Position numbers and translations under genes: made by a program. A stretch of 64,000 nucleotides of DNA from Stenotrophomonas aracearum (GTDB lineage: Bacteria > Pseudomonadota > Gammaproteobacteria > Xanthomonadales > Xanthomonadaceae), in assembly GCF_031834615.1 (NCBI RefSeq), contig NZ_CP115543.1:2739001-2803000 (forward strand), read 5' to 3'. Shown in pieces: positions 26,356-35,950 of the stretch. The notes beneath the pieces were generated by a model. That model made no database searches and had not been told where the DNA came from. It was given only the letters and a program-made list of their open reading frames with translations. Each line of letters opens with the position of its first letter. Position 1 is the first letter of the stretch.

Positions 26356-27507
26356 TCACACCAGCACCAGATCATCCCGGTGGATCACGTTGCCACCGTA
26401 GTTGTACCCCAGCACGCTTTCGATGTCGCGCGAATGACGACCGGCGACGCGGCGGATGTCGCTGGCGGAATACTGGCTGACGCCGCGCGCCAACGTGACC
26501 TCGCCGTTGGCACCGCGCACGCGCACCTGCACCATGTCGCCGCGACGGAACTCGCCTTCGGCACCGGTGACGCCACCGGGCAGCAACGAGGCGCCCTTGT
26601 CGCGCAATGCAGCGGCCGCCCCTTCGTCCACCAGGATCGCGCCCGCCTCCAGCGGTGCATGCCGCAGCCAATACTTGCGCGCCGCATCGCGGGTCTGCCC
26701 GGCGTGGATGCGGGTGCCAAACAACCGGCCCTGTGCGAGCGCGCGCACCACATCACCATCGCGGCCGTTGAACAGGCAGGTGTCGATGCCCACGCGCCCG
26801 GCCTTGGCCGCTGCTTCGAGCTTGGTGTGCATGCCGCCGGTGCCGGCGCCACTGCCGGCACCGCCGGCCATGGCCAGCACCTCGAGGCTGAGCTCGGGCA
26901 CGTCGTGGATCGGACGGGCCTGCGGGTCGCGGCGCGGGTCGGCGCTGTACAGGCCGTCGATATCGGTGGCGATGAACAGGATGTCCGCGTCGATCAGCGC
27001 GGCCACGGTGGCGGCCAGGTTGTCGTTGTCGCCGAGCTTGAGCTCATCCACGGACACGGTGTCGTTCTCGTTCACCACCGGCAATGCGCCCAGCCGCAGC
27101 AGCTCGTTGAGCGTGGCCCGTGCGTTGAGGTACCGGCGGCGGTTGCGCAGGTCGTCGTGGGTCAGCAGTACCTGCGCCACCGGGCGCTCGAAGAACCGCT
27201 GCCACAGGCCGATCAGCTGCGCCTGGCCGAGCGCGGCCAGCGCCTGGCGTGCGGCCATTGCCGCACCGGCTTCAATCGCGCGCGGTACGATGGCACGGCC
27301 GGCGGCAACGGCGCCGGAGGAGACGATCACCACCTCACGCCCCGCCAGCACATGGGCGGACACGAACTGGGCCAGGCCGAGCGCATGACGCGGCGACAAC
27401 CCGCCGCCATCGGCTGCCAGCAGGCTGCTGCCAACCTTGAGCACGGCACGTTTCCAGTGCGGCAACGGCTGTTCGGGGAACGGGGACTGCACGCGGGTGG
27501 CGGTCAT
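26356..27507 (-). CDS. proB: ProB, glutamate 5-kinase
   Basis: The first step of proline synthesis. 383 residues: amino-acid kinase domain (AVLKVGSSLLA near residue 20, VVNENDTV, NDNLAATVAAL) and a C-terminal PUA domain from about 275 (GDMVQVRVRG...YSASDIRRVAG). I start at ATG 27507 (MTATRV), 13 bp after the yciI stop; the open frame extends further upstream but overlaps yciI. It sits directly behind the arginine genes, so the two glutamate-derived pathways lie in one cluster. Confidence 0.95.
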   Translation of the reverse strand: MTATRVQSPFPEQPLPHWKRAVLKVGSSLLAADGGGLSPRHALGLAQFVSAHVLAGREVVIVSSGAVAAGRAIVPRAIEAGAAMAARQALAALGQAQLIGLWQRFFERPVAQVLLTHDDLRNRRRYLNARATLNELLRLGALPVVNENDTVSVDELKLGDNDNLAATVAALIDADILFIATDIDGLYSADPRRDPQARPIHDVPELSLEVLAMAGGAGSGAGTGGMHTKLEAAAKAGRVGIDTCLFNGRDGDVVRALAQGRLFGTRIHAGQTRDAARKYWLRHAPLEAGAILVDEGAAAALRDKGASLLPGGVTGAEGEFRRGDMVQVRVRGANGEVTLARGVSQYSASDIRRVAGRHSRDIESVLGYNYGGNVIHRDDLVLV

Positions 27508-27520
27508 CGCGGGGTTCGCC

Positions 27521-27781
27521 TCAGCGGGTGGACCATTCGTGGACGGTGGCGGTCGCGCTGCCCAGCACCAGCAGCGGATCGGCGTCGACGATAGCCTGCG
27601 CCGCAGCGCGGTCGGCCACGTTGTGCAGCACGTACGCGCCGCCGGTTTTATCGGTGAAGCCACCGGTGATCAGCAGCTGGTCACGCGCACGCACCTCATC
27701 GAGGAAGCGCACGTGTTCGGTGGCCGCGTGGTCGGTGAAGTTGGCGGTGCGGGCGACCAGTACGAGATAGCAGATCTTCAT
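27521..27781 (-). CDS. YciI-family protein
   Basis: An 86-residue ferredoxin-like alpha/beta protein of the YciI family, whose putative active site uses a His-Asp pair; here TDHAATEHVRFLDE and ITGGFTDKTGG are recognisable. No reaction is established for most family members. It is placed between argH and proB in the same direction, 64 bp after argH and past a possible terminator hairpin. The start ATG 27781 has a poor ribosome site, so it may depend on read-through or coupling. Confidence 0.8.
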   Translation of the reverse strand: MKICYLVLVARTANFTDHAATEHVRFLDEVRARDQLLITGGFTDKTGGAYVLHNVADRAAAQAIVDADPLLVLGSATATVHEWSTR

Positions 27782-27816
27782 GGGGAGTCCGTGTGCAGGG
27801 AGATCGACACATGCGA

Positions 27817-27840
27817 AAACGGCGGCCATTGGCCGCCGTT
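27817..27840 (-). terminator. Possible rho-independent terminator after argH
   Basis: AACGGCGGCC / GGCCGCCGTT forms a 10 bp GC-rich stem followed on the minus strand by only four T. It may be a leaky terminator that partly separates the arg and pro genes. Confidence 0.55.
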
Positions 27841-27845
27841 CCCGG

Positions 27846-29141
27846 TTACACCAGCGCAGCCCAGCGGGCGCGCAGTTCGTCCAGCCGCAGGTCGGCGGCC
27901 GCGCCGGGCGAGACGCGCGCGGCCAGGCTGCCTTCGGGGGTGCGCCCCTGCCCGGCGGTGTCCGACGCCGCCGCTGCGGCCTTGTAGGCCTCGCGGAACG
28001 GCACGCCGGCCACGGCCGCTTCCACCGCGACGTCGGTGGCGTACATGCCCGAGTCGATCGCCGCGCGCAGCTTGTCTTCGCGCCATTCCAGGTTGGCCAG
28101 CAGCGCCGGCAGCAGTTCCAGCGCGGCCAGGCCACGGCCGAAGCCGTGGAAGATGGCGCCCTTGCTGCCCTGCAGGTCGCGGTGGTAGCCCGACGGCAGC
28201 GACAGCAGCTGCTCGATCTCGGTACGCGCGGCGGCCACGCTGGCGTGGGTGGCGCGCATCAGTTCGATCACGTCCGGGTTGCGCTTGTTCGGCATGATCG
28301 AGCTGCCGGTGGTGTACTGCGCCGGCAACGCGACGAAGCTGTACTCGCCGCTGGTGAACAGCGACAGGTCCCAGGCCAGCCGGCGCAGGTCGAGGGTGGC
28401 TCCGCCCAGCGCTTCCAGTGCGGCCAGTTCGAACTTGCCGCGCGAGAGCTGCGCGTAGATCGGCGAGATCTGCATGCGCGCGAAGCCCAGCGCCTGGGTG
28501 GTATGGGCGCGGTCCAGCGGCAGGTTCACGCCATAGCCGGCGGCGGTGCCGAGCGGGTTGGCGTCGACCAGCGCGAAGGTGTCGTGCGCACGCACCGCGT
28601 TGTCGATGAAGGCCTCGGCCCAGCCGGCCCACCACATGCCCGCCGAGGACACCACGGCGCGCTGGATATGGGTGTAGCCCGGCACCGGCAGGTGCTGTTC
28701 GGCTTCGGCACGGTCCAGCGCGACCTTGGCCACTTCGCGGCTCAGCGCGGACACCTGCAGCAGCTTGTCCTTCAGCCACAGGCGGGTGGCGACCAGGATC
28801 TGGTCGTTGCGGCTGCGGCCGGTGTGGATCTTGCGGCCGGCGTCGCCGAGGCGCTCGGTGAGGCGCGCTTCGATCGCCGAATGGCAGTCTTCGAAGCGCT
28901 CATCCAGCACGAACGCGCCGCTGCGGAAATCGTCGGCCAGCACGTCCAGCTCGCGCTGCAGCGCTTCGCGCTCGGCGCCGTCGAGGATGCCGATGTTCTC
29001 CAGGCCCTGCGCGTGGGCCTTGCTGGCCTGCACGTCGTACAGGAAGAACTCGCGGTCGAGGATGACGTCATCGCCGGCCAGGAAGGTCTGGATCTTTGCG
29101 TCTACCGCGACGCCGGGCTTCTGCCACAGAAGGTCAGCCAT
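27846..29141 (-). CDS. argH: ArgH, argininosuccinate lyase
   Basis: Splits argininosuccinate to arginine and fumarate, the last step of the pathway. 431 residues. Signature [18 protein letters not shown] near residue 270, catalytic region HTGRSRNDQ and the GYTHIQ segment with its His are present. The start is ATG 29141, which has GGAG at seven-base spacing; a TTG at 29153 would abut the argC stop. It lies 12 bp after argC in the arg cluster. Confidence 0.95.
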   Translation of the reverse strand: MADLLWQKPGVAVDAKIQTFLAGDDVILDREFFLYDVQASKAHAQGLENIGILDGAEREALQRELDVLADDFRSGAFVLDERFEDCHSAIEARLTERLGDAGRKIHTGRSRNDQILVATRLWLKDKLLQVSALSREVAKVALDRAEAEQHLPVPGYTHIQRAVVSSAGMWWAGWAEAFIDNAVRAHDTFALVDANPLGTAAGYGVNLPLDRAHTTQALGFARMQISPIYAQLSRGKFELAALEALGGATLDLRRLAWDLSLFTSGEYSFVALPAQYTTGSSIMPNKRNPDVIELMRATHASVAAARTEIEQLLSLPSGYHRDLQGSKGAIFHGFGRGLAALELLPALLANLEWREDKLRAAIDSGMYATDVAVEAAVAGVPFREAYKAAAAASDTAGQGRTPEGSLAARVSPGAAADLRLDELRARWAALV

Positions 29142-29153
29142 GGGGTGCTCCAA

Positions 29154-30107
29154 TCAATGCGGAATCGAGGTCAGTTCGTCCAGGCCCAGGGCCAGGTTGA
29201 GGTTCTGCATGGCCTGGGTGGCCGCGCCCTTGAGCAGGTTGTCCAGGGTCGCCACCACCACCACGCGCTTGCCGCCCGGGGCGACGGTGAAGCCACCGAT
29301 CTGCACGCCATGGCGACCGGCAATGCGGCTCACCCACGGCGCTTCGTCGATCACTTCGACCAGCGCTTCGTCGGCGTAGAAGCGGCGGTAGGCGTCCACG
29401 ATCTGCTCGCGGGTCATCTGCTGCTGCAGCCACAGGTTGACGGTCATGGTGATACCACGGAAATGCGGGGCCACGTGCGGCATGAACTCCACCGGCACGC
29501 GCAGGTGCGCGCTCACTTCGCGTTCGTGCACGTGGTTGGTGAGCGCGTACGGCATCAGGTTGTCGCGCAGCAGCTCGGGGTTGTTCTTGTCCGACGGGGT
29601 GGTGCCGGCGCCGGAGTAGCCGGACACGCCGAAGCACTGCGGCGGGCCGGCCAGCTGCTCGAGCAGCGGGCTGATCGCCAGCTGCATCGCGGTCGCGTAG
29701 CAGCCCGGGTTGCTGATGTGCTTCTGGCCGGTGTAGTCGCCACGGGTCAGTTCAGGCAGGCCGTAATACCAGCTGCCTTCGAAGCGATGGTCGGCCGAGA
29801 GGTCGACGATCACCGTGTCCGGGCGCGCGGCGTCCAGCGCAGTGACGAACGGCGCGGACAGGTCGTTGGGCAGCGCGAGGATCACCGCATCCATGCCCTT
29901 GGCGGCAACGGCGTCCGCATCGAGGTTTTCGAACAGCTGGTCGCCAGTGATCTCAGGGTAATGCGCGGCAACCGGCTGCCCAGCCAACTCACGCGAGGAC
30001 ACGAAGCCCAGCTCCAGCCGTGGGTGCGCGGCGATCAGCTTGACCAGCTCGGCGCCGGTATGGCCACGGGCGCCGACGATGCCGACAGTGAAGGTCTTGG
30101 TGCTCAT
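29154..30107 (-). CDS. argC: ArgC, N-acetyl-gamma-glutamyl-phosphate reductase
   Basis: NADPH-dependent reduction of acetylglutamyl phosphate to its semialdehyde. 317 residues. The dinucleotide motif [14 protein letters not shown] is at the N-terminus, the catalytic Cys is in [13 protein letters not shown], and the His region is [19 protein letters not shown] precedes ATG 30107. It starts four bases after the NAGS-K stop, so both are translated from one message. Confidence 0.95.
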   Translation of the reverse strand: MSTKTFTVGIVGARGHTGAELVKLIAAHPRLELGFVSSRELAGQPVAAHYPEITGDQLFENLDADAVAAKGMDAVILALPNDLSAPFVTALDAARPDTVIVDLSADHRFEGSWYYGLPELTRGDYTGQKHISNPGCYATAMQLAISPLLEQLAGPPQCFGVSGYSGAGTTPSDKNNPELLRDNLMPYALTNHVHEREVSAHLRVPVEFMPHVAPHFRGITMTVNLWLQQQMTREQIVDAYRRFYADEALVEVIDEAPWVSRIAGRHGVQIGGFTVAPGGKRVVVVATLDNLLKGAATQAMQNLNLALGLDELTSIPH

Positions 30108-30111
30108 GCGC

Positions 30112-31440
30112 TCAGCCCTCCAGGCTCGGTTTACGCGCGGCGCAGTGGTCCACATAGCTGCGGATGCGCTCGAAGCCGTCGGCGCCGAACCAGAACACCT
30201 TCCAGTGATCCTGCTTGTAGCAGCCGTCGGACTCGGCGTAGTAGAAATGGTTGATCGGGTTGCCGTGGCGCGAGCGCCAGAACAGCTGCGGGGTTTCCTC
30301 CAGCATCACGTTCCACACGGCACGGCCCAGGCCTTCGCCCTGTGCGTCGTCGAGCACGGCGAACTTGTCCAGGTACACGCCTTCGGCCTCATCGGTGAGG
30401 ATTACCGCGGCGCGGTAGTTCTCACTGACGTAGGCGCGCAGCAGCTTGGTCTTCTCGAAGTAATCCGGCACCAACACGCGGCCGAAGCTGGATTCGATCA
30501 GGCCCTTCAGGCGCGGCAGGTCCAGTTCGCTCCAACGGGTGGCGCGCAGCACCTTCTCGCCCCGGCGCACCAGCGTGCCCGAGCCCTTGTGGGTGAACAG
30601 TTCCTTGGCCAGGTCGGCCGGGCGCGTGATCGACACCGACGACTCCAGCGGCAGCCGGTCCAGCAGGTCCTTGATCTGTTCGATCTTGACCCGCATGCCG
30701 CCGTGGATCCACGGCTGCTGCATCAGCTGGTCGTACTCGGTGGACAGGTTGATCGAGTCGATCACCGTGCCCTCTTCGTCGAGCAGGCCGCCGGTGCCGG
30801 TGAGGAAGATGATCTTGTACGGCTGCAGCTCCTGCACCAGTTCGTTGGCGGCAAAATCCGCGTTGACGTTGAGGATCTGCCCGCAACGGGTTTCACCCAG
30901 GCTGGTGATCACCGGAATGGAACCGGCGCGCAGGCTGGCTTCGATCGGGGCCAGGTTGACCTTCTTCACTTCGCCGACCAGCCCGTAGGTGGCCTGGTCC
31001 AGGTACTCGGCTTCGAACACGCCACCGGTGATCGAGGTCGCGCGTGCACCGTTCTGCTGCAGTGCTTCGACCAGCTGCAGGTTGGAGGCCTGGAACACCC
31101 GGCGCACGATCGCCAGCCCTTCCGGCGAGGTCACGCGCAGGCCGTTGACGGTCTGCTTGACGATGCCCGCCGCCGACAGCTCGGCGTCCAGCTGCGGGCC
31201 CGCACCGTGCAGCACGATCGGGGTGAGCCCGACTTCCTGCAGGAACGACAGCGACGAGGTCAGCGCCTCGAGATCGTCGCGCAGCACGGCGCCGCCGACC
31301 TTGACCACGGCGAAGCGCTTGGCGTCCACCTGCGAGAAGCGCTTGAGGTACTGGCTGATCTCCTTCGCGCTGGCCATGCTGGAAAGCAGGCGCACGATGG
31401 TCTGGCGGGTCTGGCGGTGGGGCTGGAGGGAAGAAGGCAT
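30112..31440 (-). CDS. argB: Bifunctional N-acetylglutamate synthase/kinase (NAGS-K)
   Basis: A fused enzyme: an amino-acid kinase domain (about residues 1-285: [37 protein letters not shown]) that phosphorylates acetylglutamate, and a C-terminal GNAT domain (about 290-442: [25 protein letters not shown]) that makes acetylglutamate from glutamate and acetyl-CoA. This fusion is known from Xanthomonas (XcNAGS-K) and resembles vertebrate NAGS. It explains why no separate argA or argB is seen here. The start is uncertain: ATG 31440 gives 442 residues; an ATG at 31509 would add an Ala/Ser-rich leader, and neither has a good ribosome site. Confidence 0.93.
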   Translation of the reverse strand: MPSSLQPHRQTRQTIVRLLSSMASAKEISQYLKRFSQVDAKRFAVVKVGGAVLRDDLEALTSSLSFLQEVGLTPIVLHGAGPQLDAELSAAGIVKQTVNGLRVTSPEGLAIVRRVFQASNLQLVEALQQNGARATSITGGVFEAEYLDQATYGLVGEVKKVNLAPIEASLRAGSIPVITSLGETRCGQILNVNADFAANELVQELQPYKIIFLTGTGGLLDEEGTVIDSINLSTEYDQLMQQPWIHGGMRVKIEQIKDLLDRLPLESSVSITRPADLAKELFTHKGSGTLVRRGEKVLRATRWSELDLPRLKGLIESSFGRVLVPDYFEKTKLLRAYVSENYRAAVILTDEAEGVYLDKFAVLDDAQGEGLGRAVWNVMLEETPQLFWRSRHGNPINHFYYAESDGCYKQDHWKVFWFGADGFERIRSYVDHCAARKPSLEG

Positions 31441-31513
31441 TTCGGTTTCGTCACAGGCGGCCGCGGCCGCGATGGAAGGTCCGTCAGTGGAAGGCCACGA
31501 CGGCGTCATTCGG

Positions 31514-32602
31514 TCAGGCGCCGGCGCTGATGATGCGGTGCACGGCGTCGGTGTAGCGCTGCAGCTGCTCCAGCGTCACGAACTCGTCGGCGGTGTGGGC
31601 CTGGGCGATGTCGCCCGGGCCGTACACCAGGGTGGTGTAGCCGCCGGCCGAGAACAGCGAGGCTTCGGTCCAGAAGTCCACCGCATTGCCGATCGGCAGG
31701 TCCAGCGCGTCGGCCACGTCGCGCGCGGCAAGGCGGCGGTTTTCGGCTTCGGCAATGTCCCCGGCCGGCAGGCTGGGGCCACGGAAGGTTTCAGTGAAGC
31801 TGGCCGCAGCCGGTTCGGCGAACCCGGCAAAGGTCGCCAGCAGCGCGTCGATGTCCATCGACGGCAGCGGGCGGAACCCGAAGCGCAGCTCGGCGGCCGG
31901 GGCGATCATGTTGGCCTTGATCCCACCTTCGACCCGGCCGATGTTGAAGCGCAGGCCGGTCAGCCCGCCGAAGCGCGCGTGGGCCAGCGATTCCACATGG
32001 TCCAGCGCGCGGTTGCCCCAGCGCATGGCCTGGTGCAGCGCGCTGGCGGCAGCGTCCTGCTTGCCGGAGGCGTGCCCTGCCCGCCCGGCGAAATGCATCA
32101 GCACCGAGCTGATGCCCCGGTGCGCGAGCACCGCTTCGCTCATGGTCGGTTCGGCTACCAGCACTGCCTCGTACGGGATGCCCCGGGCGAGGAAGGCGGC
32201 GATGCAGCGCGGGTCGTTGGCTTCTTCGTCACTGGAGAACAGGAACGCGGCATCGCCATCGCTGGCATTGGCCGCGGCCACCAGTGCGGCGGCCGCGCCC
32301 TTGATGTCGCACACGCCCAACCCGATCACCCGGTCATCGGTGCGCCGCATCGCATGCGGGTCGGCGCTCCAGTGCGGGGAATCGGGCACGGTGTCCAGGT
32401 GCACGTTGAACAGGTACCTGGGCGTACCGCGCACCGCATACAGGCTGACCGCGCCATCGCCATGGTCGATCACCTCCACGTTGAACCCGGGCAGGTTCGC
32501 GCGCAGGTAATCGAAGATGCCACCGGTGGTGATCGCACGCGGCGGGTTGCGGGTGTCGAACGACACCAGCGCCTGCAGGTGGGTGAGCGTTTGTTCAAGC
32601 AT
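31514..32602 (-). CDS. argE: ArgE-type deacetylase, probably N-acetylcitrulline deacetylase
   Basis: An M20-family zinc deacetylase, 362 residues, with VHLDTVPDS (metal His and catalytic Asp), [10 protein letters not shown] and SSDEEANDP (catalytic Glu-Glu). In xanthomonads the pathway carbamoylates acetylornithine first, so the acetyl group is removed from acetylcitrulline; that role is inferred from the adjacent argF' rather than from residues. It starts one base after argG ends and is followed by NAGS-K. Confidence 0.9.
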   Translation of the reverse strand: MLEQTLTHLQALVSFDTRNPPRAITTGGIFDYLRANLPGFNVEVIDHGDGAVSLYAVRGTPRYLFNVHLDTVPDSPHWSADPHAMRRTDDRVIGLGVCDIKGAAAALVAAANASDGDAAFLFSSDEEANDPRCIAAFLARGIPYEAVLVAEPTMSEAVLAHRGISSVLMHFAGRAGHASGKQDAAASALHQAMRWGNRALDHVESLAHARFGGLTGLRFNIGRVEGGIKANMIAPAAELRFGFRPLPSMDIDALLATFAGFAEPAAASFTETFRGPSLPAGDIAEAENRRLAARDVADALDLPIGNAVDFWTEASLFSAGGYTTLVYGPGDIAQAHTADEFVTLEQLQRYTDAVHRIISAGA

Positions 32603-32603
32603 C

Positions 32604-33797
32604 TCAGCGGTTTACCTGGGCATACAGGGTGGAGCTCATGCCGAAGAGCTTGATGAAGCCTTCCGCTTCCTCCACGCCCCAGTCGGCCGACTGCGCGTAG
32701 GTGGCGCCCTTGGTGTTGAGCAGGTGCGGCGACTTCACCGCCACCGCGTCGACGCGGCCGCCACGGGTCTCCAGCACCACTTCGCCGTTGACCTTGGCCT
32801 GCGAGGACTTCAGGAACGCTTCGATGTTGGTCTTCAGCGGGTCGTGGTAGAAGCCTTCATACACCAGCTCCACCCACTTGCGCGCCACGTCCGGCTTGAA
32901 GCGGTTCTGCTGCTTGGTCAGCACCGCGTCTTCCAGCGCGCGGTGCGCGGTCAGCAGCGAGACCAGGCCCGGCGCTTCGAACACGATGCGACCCTTCAGG
33001 CCGATCACGGTGTCGCCGGTGTACACGCCACGGCCCACGCCGTACGGCGCGAACAGCTTGTTGAGCTGGGCCAGGATCTGCTCGCCCGGCAGCGCCTGGC
33101 CGTTCAGTTCAACCGCTTCGCCTTCGACGAACTTCAGGGTGACGTTCAGCGCCGCTTCCGGCCACTCGCTGCGCGGTGCGCACCAGCCACGCGCGCCTTC
33201 GCCCGGGGCTTCCCAACGGTCGATCTCGCCGCCGGACATGGTCAGGCCGAGCAGGTTTTCGTTGATGGTGTAGGCCTGCTGCTTGGCGCGCACGCCGAAG
33301 CCGCGCTCTTCCAGGTACTTCTGCTCGTAGGCGCGGGTCTGGGTGTGTTCCTTCTGGATTTCACGGATCGGCGCGACGATCTGGTAGTCGCCCAGCGCCT
33401 TCACGGCGAGGTCGAAACGAACCTGGTCGTTGCCCATGCCGGTGCAGCCGTGGGCGATGATATTGGTGCCCAGTTCGGCGGCGCGCTTCAGCGCGGCGTC
33501 GACGATCAGGTAACGGTCGGACACCAGCAGCGGGTACTGGCCCTGGTAGCCTTCGCCGGCCCACACGAACGGCTTGACGAAGCCGGCCCAGATGGCCGGG
33601 CCACCGTTGACGGTGACGTGGCTGGTGACGCCCAGTTCGGCGGCGCGCTTTTCGATGAAGTCGCGTTCTTCGTCATCCACGCCGCCGGTGTCGGCGAACA
33701 CGGTGTGCACGTTGTAGCCGCGCTCCTGCAGGTAGGGCACGCAGAAGCTGGTGTCGAGGCCGCCGGAGAAGGCGAGGACGATGTCTTTGTTGGTCAT
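32604..33797 (-). CDS. argG: ArgG, argininosuccinate synthase
   Basis: ATP-dependent condensation of citrulline and aspartate. 397 residues, normal length. The PP-loop [10 protein letters not shown] is at the N-terminus, with [13 protein letters not shown] near residue 125 and the citrulline-binding region further on. It follows argF' with a 98 bp gap that contains a large SMAG hairpin, and precedes argE by one base. Confidence 0.96.
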   Translation of the reverse strand: MTNKDIVLAFSGGLDTSFCVPYLQERGYNVHTVFADTGGVDDEERDFIEKRAAELGVTSHVTVNGGPAIWAGFVKPFVWAGEGYQGQYPLLVSDRYLIVDAALKRAAELGTNIIAHGCTGMGNDQVRFDLAVKALGDYQIVAPIREIQKEHTQTRAYEQKYLEERGFGVRAKQQAYTINENLLGLTMSGGEIDRWEAPGEGARGWCAPRSEWPEAALNVTLKFVEGEAVELNGQALPGEQILAQLNKLFAPYGVGRGVYTGDTVIGLKGRIVFEAPGLVSLLTAHRALEDAVLTKQQNRFKPDVARKWVELVYEGFYHDPLKTNIEAFLKSSQAKVNGEVVLETRGGRVDAVAVKSPHLLNTKGATYAQSADWGVEEAEGFIKLFGMSSTLYAQVNR

Positions 33798-33836
33798 GGG
33801 GGTGTGGCTCTAATGGATGGAATGTGGGATTGCGTG

Positions 33837-33884
33837 GGCCGGGCAGAGCCCGGCGCTACCGGTAGTGCCGGGCTCTGCCCGGCA
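33837..33884. repeat. SMAG-type inverted pair between argF' and argG
   Basis: GCCGGGCAGAGCCCGGC and GCCGGGCTCTGCCCGGC face each other across CGCTACCGGTAGT. Together they can form one long imperfect stem of about 20 bp in the arg message. Confidence 0.8.
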
Positions 33885-33895
33885 ACCGTAGAAAA

Positions 33896-34906
33896 TCAGC
33901 GGCCTGCTACTGCGGCCATGATGGCTTTCTGCACGTGCAGGCGGTTTTCGGCTTCGTTGATCGCGATGCACTGCGGCGAGTCCATCACCGCGTCGGTGGC
34001 CTTGACGTTGCGGCGCAGCGGCAGGCAGTGGCTGAACACGCCGTTGTTGGTCAGCGCCATCTTTTCTTCGTCGACGATGAAGTGCTTGTACTGGTCGCGG
34101 ATGGGCTTTTCCGGTTCCCAGTTGCCGAAGAACGGCAGCGCGCCCCAGCTCTTGGCGTAGACCACGTCGGCACCGCTGTAGGCGCTGGCGATGTCATGGC
34201 TGATCTTCAGCGAACCGCCGTTCTCGGCGACGTTCTGCTCGGCCCAGCCCATGTAGCGGTCGTCGAGGATGTAGTCGGCGGTCGGGCACAGCAGGGTCAC
34301 GTCCATGCCCATGCGGGTGGCGATGGTGAGCGCCGAGTTGGCCACGGCGGTGTTCAGCGGCTTGGGGTGGTAGGTCCAGGTCAGCACGTACTTCTTGCCG
34401 CGCAGGTCCTGGGTACCGAAGTGTTCCTGCAGCGCCATCACGTGGGCCAGTTCCTGGCACGGGTGGGTGATGGTTTCCATGTTGATCACCGGCACCGGCG
34501 AGTACTTCGCGAAGCTGTTGAGCACGATGTCCTGGCGGTCGTAGGCCCAGTCCACGAACTTGGGGAAGGCACGCACGGCGATGATGTCGCAGTAGCGGCC
34601 CAGCACCTTGGCCACTTCGGCGATGTGCTCTTCGGTGTCGCCGTCCATCACGGTACCCAGGTTGAACTCGATCGGCCACGCGTCCTTGCCCGGCTGCAGC
34701 ACCACCGCGTGCGCGCCCAGCTGGAACGCGCCCAGCTCGAAGCTGGTGCGGGTGCGCATGGACGGGTTGAAGAACACCAGGGCAATGGACTTGCCCTTGA
34801 GCTGATCGCCCAGCTTGTTGCGCTTGAACAATGCGGCCTGGGTCAGCAGGGCATCGAGTTCGGGGCGGCTCCAGTCCTGGGTGTTCAGGAAGTGCTTCAG
34901 GGACAT
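33896..34906 (-). CDS. argF': ArgF', N-acetylornithine carbamoyltransferase
   Basis: Carbamoylates N-acetylornithine to N-acetylcitrulline. 336 residues. The carbamoyl-phosphate loop is SMRTRTS, followed by HPCQELAHVMAL and HCLPLRRNVKATDA. Lys302, which is carboxylated in the Xanthomonas campestris enzyme, is present, as is Glu92, associated with acetyl- rather than succinylornithine. These features, with the argE- and NAGS-K-type neighbours, separate it from ordinary ornithine carbamoyltransferases. AAAGGA precedes ATG 34906. It is the first enzyme gene of the minus-strand arg cluster, and the upstream leader looks like an attenuator. Confidence 0.95.
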   Translation of the reverse strand: MSLKHFLNTQDWSRPELDALLTQAALFKRNKLGDQLKGKSIALVFFNPSMRTRTSFELGAFQLGAHAVVLQPGKDAWPIEFNLGTVMDGDTEEHIAEVAKVLGRYCDIIAVRAFPKFVDWAYDRQDIVLNSFAKYSPVPVINMETITHPCQELAHVMALQEHFGTQDLRGKKYVLTWTYHPKPLNTAVANSALTIATRMGMDVTLLCPTADYILDDRYMGWAEQNVAENGGSLKISHDIASAYSGADVVYAKSWGALPFFGNWEPEKPIRDQYKHFIVDEEKMALTNNGVFSHCLPLRRNVKATDAVMDSPQCIAINEAENRLHVQKAIMAAVAGR

Positions 34907-34989
34907 CGGGTGATCCTTTGAGGCGGGCGTTTAGAGGGAAAGGGCAAGCTGAAAAACGTACAGATGAAACTTTTCAGAACGTAGAAACG

Positions 34990-35051
34990 AAAAAACCCAG
35001 CCGGGAGGCTGGGTTTTCCGAACAGACAGCACGAAGCTCCGGTTACCCAGC
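34990..35051 (-). promoter_or_regulatory. Predicted transcription attenuator upstream of argF'
   Basis: The terminator is an 11 bp stem (35017-35007 with 35002-34992, GGGA-type loop) followed by six T. A competing arm GCTGGGT at 35051-35045, partly overlapping the leader-peptide stop codon, can pair with ACCCAGC in the first terminator arm. A ribosome at the stop codon would cover the competing arm and allow termination; one stalled at the Arg codons would leave it free. It lies 84 bp before argF'. The terminator itself is certain; the switching is inferred. Confidence 0.6.
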
Positions 35052-35144
35052 GAAAATGTGGGGTTCCGGTCGGCGGGCACGCGACGTCATGCCCGTAGCC
35101 ATACGGGCGGCGCTGGTGTCGTGCTGGAAGTCGGTGAGTTTCAT
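35043..35144 (-). CDS. Putative arginine-rich leader peptide of the arg operon
   Basis: A 33-codon ORF starting MKLTDFQHDTSAAR and containing TSRARRPEP. Four Arg codons are present, three of them (CGT, CGC, CGA) within codons 22-25, just ahead of the terminator. It begins 47 bp after the upstream gene ends, and its TAA overlaps the antiterminator arm. The ribosome site is weak (GGGCGG). No homology is claimed. If it is not translated, the terminator may simply end the upstream gene at 35191. Confidence 0.5.
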   Translation of the reverse strand: MKLTDFQHDTSAARMATGMTSRARRPEPHIFAG

Positions 35145-35190
35145 GGCCGCCCATCTTTGCATGCGAGGGGGGTGGGTGCAAGACCCGGGG

Positions 35191-35754
35191 TCACGGATTG
35201 GCAGCGCTGGCCTGCTCGGGGCCGACCCAGGGGGTGATGGACACCCGGATCTTGAGCCGGTTACCCGGGTCTTCGGGCAGCCGCGAGCGGTACTTGGTGC
35301 CCTTGTAGACGTAATCGACGTCATAGGCGATCGGCCGGCGGAACTCGCGCCCGACCGGGATGATCCGGCAGTCGCGGGTCAGCAGCGGGCCGTTGTTGCT
35401 GGCCGGGGCCTCGGCCACGGGGGCCATCTCTTCCTCGACGCTGCCGTCTTCACGCTTGAAGATCGAGCGGACCGAATCCATGAAGCGGCCGAACCGGCCC
35501 TTCTCTTCCTGCGGCTCTTCGCCGGTGACGTTGACCGGGGCCAGGGTCCGGGTCGAGACCGGCTCGCAGTGTTCTTCGGTGCGGGTGGCCCGCAGGGTCT
35601 GGAACACCGGTTCCACGTTGAGCACCTGTGCGTAGTCGAACTTGACGTTCTCCACGATCACCACCCGGTTACGGACCTCGGCTTCCTGGGCGCACGCCAC
35701 GGAGGCGGCGCTACCCAACAGGCAGGTCAGGGTCAGCAACGAAGCGGATTTCAT
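35191..35754 (-). CDS. Secreted/periplasmic protein of unknown function
   Basis: A 187-residue protein with a signal peptide (MKSASLLTLTCLLGSAAS, cleavage near VACA-QE). The C-terminal part, PIAYDVDYVYKGTKYRSRLP and EDPGNRLKIRVSITP, resembles the end of small glycine-zipper (17-kDa antigen-like) outer-membrane proteins. The glycine zipper itself is missing and is replaced by a charged segment (GRFGRFMDSVRSIFKRED). Two or three Cys could form disulfides. I start at ATG 35754 rather than at frames further upstream, because only this gives a signal sequence. It is read toward the arg leader and diverges from cysS. Confidence 0.7.
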   Translation of the reverse strand: MKSASLLTLTCLLGSAASVACAQEAEVRNRVVIVENVKFDYAQVLNVEPVFQTLRATRTEEHCEPVSTRTLAPVNVTGEEPQEEKGRFGRFMDSVRSIFKREDGSVEEEMAPVAEAPASNNGPLLTRDCRIIPVGREFRRPIAYDVDYVYKGTKYRSRLPEDPGNRLKIRVSITPWVGPEQASAANP

Positions 35755-35950
35755 TGGCAACAGGATTGGGGACAAGGGGGATAGTGTAGGCAGTGACAGG
35801 CACAAGGGGCTGAACATTACCCGTCCGCGACGCATCTGCCCATCCCGGAGGGACCGATTCCGACCCGGGCCGGGTGCAGGAGCGCCGCAGGCGGTCGATG
35901 TGATCTAAAATCGAAGGCTTGCCCCCTACTCCCCCCGGCCCTACGCCCCC

